20,690 nucleotides of DNA from a virus, in IMG/VR virus record IMGVR_UViG_3300047356_000302, positions 1 through 20,690 of that record. One strand, given 5' to 3'. Position 1 is the stretch's first letter, and every line of letters begins with the position of its first letter. Below are positions 9,195-14,444 of this stretch, one piece after another. The notes beneath the pieces were generated by a model that was not told where the DNA came from, did no database searches, and saw only the letters and a list, made by a program, of their open reading frames with translations. A program made the position numbers and the translations under genes.

Positions 9195-11173
9195 TAGATA
9201 AGGTCGTAGTTACGGTTAATACCAATTCTGGAGGCTACGTCGTAGCTGTCAAATATGGAGTAGTTAGCATCATCAAACTCACGGTCTTTAAAGTAAGCCC
9301 GTAGCTCCGCTTCCATCTTCGGAAGACGCTGGATGTCTACACCGCTCTGTGGGTATAGCTCGGTCAATAAGATAGCTACACGAACACTGAGATACTCACG
9401 GTACTTCTGTGGGGTGTCACCGAGTGCTTTAGGAACAATGACACCATCTTCATCGATGTTGAAATACCATCCACGTCCTTGTAGCTCTTTGTCGGTGTCA
9501 CGCAGTAGGCGAACACATTCAGAAGCTAAGGAGTCGGAGTTAAGAGCTGTCACTGGAGGTTCGCCAATAAAGCGCATCACCTTGTTGACCTCAGAAAGTT
9601 CTGTGGCGTCTGTGCCTGTCTCTGTGGCTGTCACTAGGCGTAGCTTAGCGGCATCCTTTAGAATCTCTACCTTCTTGTAAGCAGGTGTCTGCTGGAACGT
9701 GGACTCTTGAATACCCATGATACGCATTTCAGCGGCGTAGTCTCTGTATGTATCCTGAGTACCAGCAACAACACCATCGTAGAAAGCTTTTTCGGCTGTC
9801 ACTTCGATAGCAGTCTGGGCGTCTAGTTGGGTCTTCTGGGAGGTCTTTAGGTCTGTGTCTGCATCAAGCGCAGCCCCTTGTTTACCCTTAAGAGTCGTAT
9901 CAGCAGCTACATCCGTAGCTTGAGCATCCACAAGACTTCCTTGTTTACCCTTGAGGGTTGTGTCTGCGGCTACGTCAGTTGCTTGTGCATCAACTAATGA
10001 ACCCTGTTTACCTTTAAGTGTAGTGTCGGCGGCAACATCGGTCGCCTGAGCATCCACAAGACTTCCTTGTTTTCCTTTAAGCGTTGTATCAGCGGCAACA
10101 TCTGTAGCTTGAGCGTCAACGAGAGAGCCCTGTTTGCCTTTCAACGTGGTGTCTGCCGCTACATCCGTAGCCTGTGCATCTACGAGGGAACCTTGCTTAC
10201 CTTTCAGAGTAGTATCAGCAGCGACATCTAAAGCTTGAGCTTCTACTAGGTCTTCTTGCTCACCCAGTAGGGAAGTCTCAGCAACAACCTTTAGGGCGTT
10301 TTGAATCTCAGTAAGAGCTTGCTTGTCAATTAAAGAGCCTTGTTTACCTTTGATGGTAGTATCAGCTCCAATGTCTGTTGCTTTAGCGACTTCAGTCAAC
10401 GCTTGTTTAACAACTAACGCTTCTTGGTCATTTATCAGGGATGTCTCTGCAATGACCTTTAGGGCATTCTGGACTTCTGTGAGTGCCTGCTTAGTAACCA
10501 AGGCTTCTTGGTCATTAATTAACGAGGTCTCAGCAACGGTCTTGAGGGCACTCTTTAATTCAGTAGCTGCTTGATTAGCAACCAGTGCCTCTTGGTCGGC
10601 TATGAGGTCTGTCTCAGCTTTGGTCTTAGCAATGTTAGCTAGTTCACCACCGAGACGTAGTGTACCAATCTTCTCCTCTACGTTCCCCTGAAGGAACATA
10701 ACCTCGTCCATTCCAAGACCTCTGAGTTCCGCTGGGAACGAGTTGAAGTCTAGGGTTCCATTGGAGTTACGGACGTGGGCTTGTTGAAGGATGGCTAGAC
10801 TTACTAGCTCCTCATTGTAACTAAATTTTTGTAGCTCTTCTGAGCCAATTAATCGTGTTTGTGCAATGCGAGAAGCACGGATTGTGATGTACCGTCGTGC
10901 TTCCTCTGGGATGTCCGAGCTCCAGTTATTGTTAGTACTACTCGGATAGATAACAACATTGGCAGTAGTGTCGTAGTTACTTCCTGTTTTTTGATTGAAC
11001 CACCAGCCTTTAGACTGGATGTCAGTACTTACTTCCTCAATAGTGTTTAACGCCAGCGACACTTGCTGTGGCAGAGCACCACCAGAAAGAGAATTAACTG
11101 GAGACTCACCTAAGTTAGCAAGGACGATATTAACCGACTCAAGGAGAGTCGTAGATATAGAGGTTGTAGGCAT
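9194..11173 (-). CDS. Tail tube protein A, T7 gp11-like, with two gp11 domains and a repeat insert
   Basis: A 659-residue relative of the T7 adaptor/tail tube protein gp11 (196 aa), which forms the ring between portal and nozzle. The C-terminal part is the closest match: ELSEVNKVMRFIGEPPVTAL (525-544) and DKELQGRGWYFNIDEDGV (561-578) parallel T7 LSAVNDILASIGEPPVSTL and IQSRGWTFNIEEG. The N-terminal part is a second copy: LLESVNIVLANLGESPVNSL (10-29) and TDIQSKGWWFNQ (50-61), with the family's RRYITIRASRIAQTRLIG helix after it. Between them, residues 187-433 are a repeat array of 28- and 21-residue units. The start follows the terminator closely and lacks a Shine-Dalgarno; its stop shares one base with tail tube B. 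The family is certain; the function of the extra length is unknown. Confidence 0.92.
   Translation of the reverse strand: MPTTSISTTLLESVNIVLANLGESPVNSLSGGALPQQVSLALNTIEEVSTDIQSKGWWFNQKTGSNYDTTANVVIYPSSTNNNWSSDIPEEARRYITIRASRIAQTRLIGSEELQKFSYNEELVSLAILQQAHVRNSNGTLDFNSFPAELRGLGMDEVMFLQGNVEEKIGTLRLGGELANIAKTKAETDLIADQEALVANQAATELKSALKTVAETSLINDQEALVTKQALTEVQNALKVIAETSLINDQEALVVKQALTEVAKATDIGADTTIKGKQGSLIDKQALTEIQNALKVVAETSLLGEQEDLVEAQALDVAADTTLKGKQGSLVDAQATDVAADTTLKGKQGSLVDAQATDVAADTTLKGKQGSLVDAQATDVAADTTLKGKQGSLVDAQATDVAADTTLKGKQGSLVDAQATDVAADTTLKGKQGAALDADTDLKTSQKTQLDAQTAIEVTAEKAFYDGVVAGTQDTYRDYAAEMRIMGIQESTFQQTPAYKKVEILKDAAKLRLVTATETGTDATELSEVNKVMRFIGEPPVTALNSDSLASECVRLLRDTDKELQGRGWYFNIDEDGVIVPKALGDTPQKYREYLSVRVAILLTELYPQSGVDIQRLPKMEAELRAYFKDREFDDANYSIFDSYDVASRIGINRNYDLI
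9875..10615 (-). repeat. 28/21-residue tandem repeat array inside tail tube protein A
   Basis: This stretch encodes residues 187-433. It starts with four 28-residue units of the type ETSLINDQEALVTKQALTEV plus QNALKVIA (starts at 187, 215, 243 and 271), then a 21-residue transition unit at 299. Five perfect copies of a 21-residue unit follow (DTTLKGKQGSLVDAQATDVA plus A; residues 320-424, bases 9902-10216) and then a degenerate sixth. Both unit lengths are multiples of seven, and Leu/Val/Ala recur at regular places, suggesting a continuous helical or coiled-coil rod. At DNA level the copies are not identical: many third positions differ without changing the protein. Confidence 0.93.
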
Positions 11174-11196
11174 ATTATTTATATAAAGTTAAAGAT

Positions 11197-11233
11197 AAAA
11201 AAGAGCCCCCAAAGGGATTACCAATGGGGGCTC
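11197..11233 (-). terminator. Rho-independent terminator between capsid and tail tube A genes
   Basis: On the minus strand, GAGCCCCCA pairs perfectly with TGGGGGCTC (plus-strand arms 11225-11233 and 11203-11211) to form a 9-bp GC-rich stem with a 13-base loop, followed immediately by six T (11197-11202). This is a textbook intrinsic terminator. Its position, 12 bases after the capsid stop and just before the gp11-like gene, is that of T-phi in T7, which lowers transcription of the tail genes relative to the capsid gene. The tail tube A start lies only 23 bases beyond the T tract, in an AT-rich leader. Confidence 0.92.
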
Positions 11234-11245
11234 AGAATTAAGGGT

Positions 11246-12268
11246 TTACTGTACTTCTACAGCACACTCAGGACGCAAGACACCGTGTCCCATTGCATAC
11301 TTTGCAACGAACAATGTACCTTGGCGTTCGATTTGGTACTCGGACTCTGTAGCGAGGTCGAGAAGCTTAACAGTACCGATAGCTTCCTTAGTACCAGCGA
11401 GGATACGAGTAGCAGATAGGTCACCGTTATAGCCAGCACCATTAGCACCGAACACGTCATTCTTGACAGCCGAGCTACCGTCACCAGAAGTGTCCGCAGA
11501 GCTGTCAACAGCGATAGTGCTGAGGTGGTTGCTCTTGACTAGCTTGATGCCAGCAACTTGAGCAATAGTACCAGTTGCGATGTTACCAACACCACCAACG
11601 TCACGGTTAGCAGCGAGAGAAATCGCGCTGTTGTCCGCAGTGATGAGGGTGTAGTAATCAGCAGGGCTGAGGATAGCGAAGCGACCTTCATCAGTCACGT
11701 CTTTACCGTCGAGAGTCTCAGCGATACCGTAGAGGGCATCAATAAGCTCAGCAGCAGTAGCATTAGCACCAGCGAATAGACCAGTGAGTTGCGAACCAGC
11801 TTCACCACCAGAGACAGTTGCCGAGGAGCGAGCTGCACCAGCAAGGGTCTTCATTGTGGCTACGTCGAAGCGTTTAGCAAGGGCTTTACCAAGCTCCTTA
11901 GCGTAGATGCTACGAACGTCGTAGTGGTTCTTCAATTCATCAATGTTGGCGATGAATGTAGACGAGATGAGGACATCATCAATCGAGATGACACGCTCAG
12001 CATGTTTGATTGCAGACAGGTAACCATTTCCAGAGTCAGCGATATTCTCGCCAGCTGTGTGGTATCCTGCGGTTGCGATTCCTGTTGCTGGGAACTGTGC
12101 AGATTTACCGCTCTGAATAGTGCGAACCATGTGTAATTCCTTCATCACGTTTTGTTCTTCAAACGTAGTTAGAATTTCACCAGAGAACACCTTCAGGAAC
12201 AACGCATTTGCATCACCAGCAGCATTTACTTGTCCCAAACGGGACGGGGATGTATTGCCATTAGCCAT
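11246..12268 (-). CDS. Major capsid protein, T7 gp10A-like
   Basis: A 340-residue HK97-fold major capsid protein of the T7 type (T7 gp10A is 345 aa); it forms the icosahedral shell. Recognisable blocks are ALFLKVFSGEILTTFEEQNV (22-41), RTIQSGKSAQFPATGIATAG (49-68) with YHTAGENI, the E-loop region, then AERVISIDDVLISSTFIANI and KELGKALAKRFDVATMKTLA. The end, RQGTLFVAKYAMGHGVLRPE, is the usual C-terminal motif of the family. It has its own ribosome-binding site and long leader, consistent with high expression, and is followed 12 bases later by a strong terminator. There is no room for a T7-style frameshift extension (10B) because the terminator follows at once. Confidence 0.97.
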   Translation of the reverse strand: MANGNTSPSRLGQVNAAGDANALFLKVFSGEILTTFEEQNVMKELHMVRTIQSGKSAQFPATGIATAGYHTAGENIADSGNGYLSAIKHAERVISIDDVLISSTFIANIDELKNHYDVRSIYAKELGKALAKRFDVATMKTLAGAARSSATVSGGEAGSQLTGLFAGANATAAELIDALYGIAETLDGKDVTDEGRFAILSPADYYTLITADNSAISLAANRDVGGVGNIATGTIAQVAGIKLVKSNHLSTIAVDSSADTSGDGSSAVKNDVFGANGAGYNGDLSATRILAGTKEAIGTVKLLDLATESEYQIERQGTLFVAKYAMGHGVLRPECAVEVQ

Positions 12269-12394
12269 AGTTTTTTATTTTCCTTAGTATTGGATTATTA
12301 TTGGGGGTTTAGGTGTCCGTGGGCTTGGTTTGCTCGTCTAAGATTATCCTCCTCGAAGGGTCTTACGCTACTTCTTGCTTAGGGACGGAAATTG
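12269..12394 (-). promoter_or_regulatory. Leader of the major capsid gene with ribosome-binding site; possible promoter region
   Basis: This is the longest non-coding stretch in the window, 126 bases, and it directly precedes the major capsid gene, where T7 has its strong phi10 promoter. I see no ORF and no stable hairpin. AAGGA at 12281-12285, followed by an A-rich spacer of 12 bases, is a usable ribosome-binding site for the capsid gene. A phage RNA polymerase promoter probably lies here by analogy, but no T7-consensus match is visible and the phage's own polymerase gene is not in the window, so the promoter is inferred from position only. Confidence 0.4.
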
Positions 12395-12634
12395 TCAGCA
12401 CTTCCAACGACGCAGGGCTAATGCCTTACGGGTTGGTCTGCCTTTAGAGTCTTTCATTGGTCCTTTGTTTCCACTCATACGAGCACAAAAGGACTTCTTA
12501 CGTGCGCCACCTTCAGGTTGAGGGGCTTTAAGATTAGAGCCAGTCTTGGAGTTATAGTACTTCCTGCCTTTAGCAGTTAAACCACCTTTGGATGATTTAT
12601 GCTCCTTGCGGAGACTGACGCCTTTTCTTTTCAT
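12395..12634 (-). CDS. Small basic DUF6321-like protein (79 aa)
   Basis: A 79-residue, very basic protein: MKRKGVSLRKEHKSSKGGLT, then KGRKYYNSKTGSNLKAP, ARKKSFCARMSGNKGPMKDS and KGRPTRKALALRRWKC. I recognise this pattern (GGLTAKGRKYYN, SFCARMSGNKGPMKD, ALALRRWKC) as the small DUF6321-type protein that recurs in aquatic phages. Its function is unknown to me. The strong positive charge and two spaced cysteines (Cys50 and the C-terminal Cys79) would suit nucleic-acid binding, possibly of packaged DNA, but that is speculation. It overlaps the muralytic enzyme gene by 38 bases and is the last gene before the 126-base leader of the capsid gene, so it belongs by transcription to the head/lysis block. 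Confidence 0.75.
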   Translation of the reverse strand: MKRKGVSLRKEHKSSKGGLTAKGRKYYNSKTGSNLKAPQPEGGARKKSFCARMSGNKGPMKDSKGRPTRKALALRRWKC

Positions 12635-13091
12635 TTAGATACTTTGTTATGATTGGGGTTGCCCTACTTCTGTAGGTATTAAGATTGATTTGCTTCTGGT
12701 CAGCCCTTGGGCTTTCCACACGTGTCCAAGCACCACCTCCACCATTCCAGATGAACAGTAGGTGGTCTGTTGTGGGTGTAACACCAGTGGACTCTATGTG
12801 CTGTGCGTAGTGGCTCAGAACGGCATAGGCGATATGCTCACTGACCTTGGGGTCAAAGGCGTCCGTATGGACAGCGTTAGAACCAGTTATACGGTTGTAA
12901 TCGTCCACCATTACCTTGTGGATTTGGTAGTGACCGTATGCGGCTCCGTTGTCCCCAACAACTGTGTATGGGCTGTCGTCATATACTTCCCACTGAGGGA
13001 TGAGCTTAACGAACTCCTTGAGTGTTATTGTGGTGTCTGCTTGGCAACAACCAAACAGTAAAAGGGATGTGAGTATGAGTTTAATTAACAT
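12597..13091 (-). CDS. Exported lysozyme/transglycosylase-like muralytic enzyme
   Basis: A 164-residue protein with an export signal and a lysozyme-fold body. MLIKLILTSLLLFGCCQAD has a basic start, a hydrophobic core and a lipobox-like LFGC (cysteine 15); cleavage by signal peptidase I after CQA is an alternative. The body contains VVGDNGAAYGHYQIHKVMVD (44-63), DYNRITGS, and LLFIWNGGGGAWTR. This order (GDNG, G..QI, DVNRI-like, IWNGG) matches a phage family of soluble lytic transglycosylase-like enzymes that cut peptidoglycan glycan strands. The catalytic glutamate is probably Glu35 in PQWEVYDD, though the usual ES/EG context is absent. It is probably the endolysin, given the adjacent holin and spanin genes. 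It overlaps the lipoprotein gene by 11 bases and the next gene by 38. A lipid-anchored virion or cell-wall role is possible. Confidence 0.72.
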   Translation of the reverse strand: MLIKLILTSLLLFGCCQADTTITLKEFVKLIPQWEVYDDSPYTVVGDNGAAYGHYQIHKVMVDDYNRITGSNAVHTDAFDPKVSEHIAYAVLSHYAQHIESTGVTPTTDHLLFIWNGGGGAWTRVESPRADQKQINLNTYRSRATPIITKYLNEKKRRQSPQGA

Positions 13092-13275
13092 CGTTTTCTA
13101 GGTCGTTTACGTAGTCGAGGATGCCCCCGATGGTTTCCCGTTCAGAGGAGCTAAACTCGTGTTGGTCTAGCTCCTCGATGAACTCAGGAATCCTGCTCTC
13201 TCTTAGTGTCACGCACCCACTCATTAATACGAGTGCTGTGCTCACGGTGACGACGAGTTGCAAGTTCTTTAACAT
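13081..13275 (-). CDS. o-spanin (Rz1-like) lipoprotein
   Basis: A 64-residue predicted lipoprotein. The N-terminus MLKNLQLVVTVSTALVLMSG is a signal sequence ending in a lipobox-like LMSGC with the lipidated cysteine at residue 21. The mature part is about 44 residues, acidic (RESRIPEFIEELDQHEFSSS, ending DYVNDLENDVN). Outer-membrane spanins are short lipoproteins of this kind that bind the inner-membrane spanin across the periplasm and promote fusion of the two membranes. Two things support this role: the gene starts inside the Rz-like frame, and it is followed, with an 11-base overlap, by a muralytic enzyme gene. It lacks the proline richness of many Rz1 proteins. The lipoprotein prediction is firm; the spanin role is likely. 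Confidence 0.75.
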   Translation of the reverse strand: MLKNLQLVVTVSTALVLMSGCVTLRESRIPEFIEELDQHEFSSSERETIGGILDYVNDLENDVN

Positions 13276-13351
13276 ATTCGGTTCGTATTTTCAGAAACAT
13301 CGCTCCGATTTTTGGGAACGCTATTAGTAACTGAACGATAAGGGTAATCAC
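13184..13351 (-). CDS. Short i-spanin (Rz-like) candidate with GTG start (55 aa)
   Basis: A 55-residue frame, found by reading the region between the holin and the lipoprotein gene. It starts at GTG (13351-13349), which overlaps the holin TGA as GTGA, and stops with TGA at 13184-13186. The N-terminus ITLIVQLLIAFPKIGAMFL is hydrophobic enough for a membrane segment, followed by a strongly charged, mainly basic tail (KIRTEYVKELATRRHREHST, then RINEWVRDTKREQDS) likely to be helical. The lipoprotein gene starts inside it in another frame, sharing 92 bases. An inner-membrane protein with an overlapping out-of-frame lipoprotein is the Rz/Rz1 spanin arrangement, which fuses inner and outer membranes at the end of lysis. 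It is far shorter than typical Rz, and the membrane segment contains Pro and Lys, so the call rests mostly on architecture. Confidence 0.6.
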   Translation of the reverse strand: MITLIVQLLIAFPKIGAMFLKIRTEYVKELATRRHREHSTRINEWVRDTKREQDS

Positions 13352-13536
13352 TTGTCTTTAGCTTTACCTACGTTGAGAGCGACCCAGTCGAGAACCTTGT
13401 AAGCTTTAGCCACAATGGAGTCATCTTTAGGGGTAGGAGTAAGAGCAGCTACAGCAGAAGCAGCAGCTACGACAGCCGAAACAGCAAACAGAATACTGTC
13501 TACGTTGGCTACTAGGTATGAGATAATTTCTTTCAT
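13348..13536 (-). CDS. Holin candidate, one transmembrane segment (62 aa)
   Basis: A 62-residue membrane protein with one strong hydrophobic segment (ILFAVSAVVAAASAVAAL, about residues 15-32) and a polar, basic C-terminal part (TPTPKDDSIVAKAYKVLDW, then GKAKDK). The small size, single TM, charged tail and immediate linkage to spanin-like and muralytic genes suggest a holin that opens the inner membrane at lysis time; the TPTPKDD turn followed by a short amphipathic helix resembles holin-type proteins of other aquatic phages. An AAGGAG at 13550-13555 lies 13 bases before the ATG. The start overlaps the tiny upstream ORF (ATGA), and the stop overlaps the GTG start of the next gene (GTGA). Another small membrane protein role cannot be excluded. 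Confidence 0.7.
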   Translation of the reverse strand: MKEIISYLVANVDSILFAVSAVVAAASAVAALTPTPKDDSIVAKAYKVLDWVALNVGKAKDK

Positions 13537-13628
13537 GATACGTTAATAACTCCTTCTGTAATAAGGTTTACTACGGACACAACGATGTCAGTAGCTTTAG
13601 TGCATAGGGTTTTAATTAGGTCAGTCAT
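13533..13628 (-). CDS. Tiny hydrophobic peptide upstream of holin (31 aa)
   Basis: A 31-codon reading frame between the scaffold and the holin candidate. It encodes MTDLIKTLCTKATDIVVSVV and then NLITEGVINVS, a moderately hydrophobic, possibly amphipathic peptide that could associate with membranes. Its stop overlaps the holin start in an ATGA arrangement, and without it there would be a gap of about 100 bases in an otherwise tightly packed region. No Shine-Dalgarno is visible; the leader is two copies of ATAACCA just before ATATG. Its role is unknown. A holin regulator, antiholin or simply a translational leader for the holin are possibilities suggested only by its position. Confidence 0.5.
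   Translation of the reverse strand: MTDLIKTLCTKATDIVVSVVNLITEGVINVS
13550..13555 (-). promoter_or_regulatory. Shine-Dalgarno AAGGAG for the holin candidate
   Basis: Minus-strand AAGGAG lies 13 bases upstream of the holin ATG at 13536, inside the 31-codon ORF. The spacing is long but the match is complete, and it supports the ATG at 13536. Confidence 0.5.
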
Positions 13629-13640
13629 ATTGGTTATTGG

Positions 13641-14444
13641 TTATAGTACGTTGGAGACCGCTAAGCGTTTCTCGACATTGTCACGGAACGCTGGGTCATT
13701 TGAATAACGAGGGTCACGCATAGCTTCAGTAACCTGAGCAGCAGACCCAAAGGGTTTAACAGAGGAGCCACTTGTGCCTCCCTGTGATAGTTCTGGAGGG
13801 TTACCACCCGCCGAGATGAACTGAGAATAGAGACCTTTGACAGCCATCTTAGCTTGGTCAACCGAACCGTTCTCAACAATAGAGTTGAAACCGTCAAGGT
13901 CGCTGTCGCTAAGGTTAGCAGCAGCCCAGTCAGCCATAGCGTTGTAGTTAGCGTTGCCGCCTACTTCACCTTGGATGTCCATAGCCTGTGATGTCGCAAT
14001 TGACTCCTGACCACGGATGTAGGCTTCCACCATATCACGAGAGATACCTGCCTTCTCAAGTTCAACAAAGGACTTGTCAGACAGCTCTCCATTTTTAGCA
14101 AAGTCTTCAGAAGCCTTAGAGACTACTTCTGATGTCTTAGAGCTGGGAGATGGTTCTTCTGTCTTCTCCTCTGCTTTCTCTGTCTTGGTGGACTGTTTCT
14201 TCTGAAGCTCATTGTAAGCCTTAGCTAGGTCTTCAGGTGATTTAAACTTATCATCGAGCCACTCAGGACGCTCCTCGGTTGTTTCCTTTTCGGGAGTTTC
14301 CTCGGTTGTTTCCTGCTCGGTGTCACTTTCGATGGTTTGATTACGTTGGTTGGCAGCTTCTTCTTGCATAGCCGCCTGTTGTTCGAGCGAGACGTTTTCT
14401 TCCTCGCTGGTTTCGTTTACTTGGGTTGATTGATAGTTAGCCAT
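13641..14444 (-). CDS. Capsid assembly scaffolding protein, T7 gp9-like
   Basis: A 267-residue acidic protein filling the gp9 position between portal and capsid. Scaffolding proteins of this group guide prohead assembly and leave before DNA is packaged. The N-terminal 100 residues are rich in Glu, Gln, Thr and Ser and probably disordered (stretches such as ETTEETPEKETTEERPEW), followed by WLDDKFKSPEDLAKAYNELQ, a recurring motif of T7-like scaffolds. A helical C-terminal part ends MRDPRYSNDPAFRDNVEKRL, the expected capsid-binding end. Its start shares one base with the portal stop and has a GAGG close upstream. The next recognisable head gene, the major capsid, begins only about 1.4 kb further on because lysis genes intervene. 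Confidence 0.92.
   Translation of the reverse strand: MANYQSTQVNETSEEENVSLEQQAAMQEEAANQRNQTIESDTEQETTEETPEKETTEERPEWLDDKFKSPEDLAKAYNELQKKQSTKTEKAEEKTEEPSPSSKTSEVVSKASEDFAKNGELSDKSFVELEKAGISRDMVEAYIRGQESIATSQAMDIQGEVGGNANYNAMADWAAANLSDSDLDGFNSIVENGSVDQAKMAVKGLYSQFISAGGNPPELSQGGTSGSSVKPFGSAAQVTEAMRDPRYSNDPAFRDNVEKRLAVSNVL

Noticed and set aside
9892-9900. Minus-strand ATACGACTC, identical to part of the T7 promoter consensus
   Set aside because: It lies in the Asp-Thr-Thr-Leu codons of the tail tube A repeat; the downstream initiation part does not match, and other copies carry silent changes that destroy it, so it is a coding coincidence.
9879-10216. Regular 63-base repeats as a possible CRISPR array
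   Set aside because: The repeats are contiguous, coding and in frame, with no unique spacers.
11234-11260. T7-style frameshift extension of the capsid protein (10A/10B)
   Set aside because: The terminator follows the capsid stop within 12 bases, leaving no room for an extended product, and no slippery run is seen near the end.
11789-12136. Plus-strand open frame of 115 codons opposite the capsid gene, and similar ones at 9333-9680, 12762-13061 and 19586-19873
   Set aside because: All lie antisense to well-supported genes, have no family motif and no ribosome-binding site; they are shadows of minus-strand coding.
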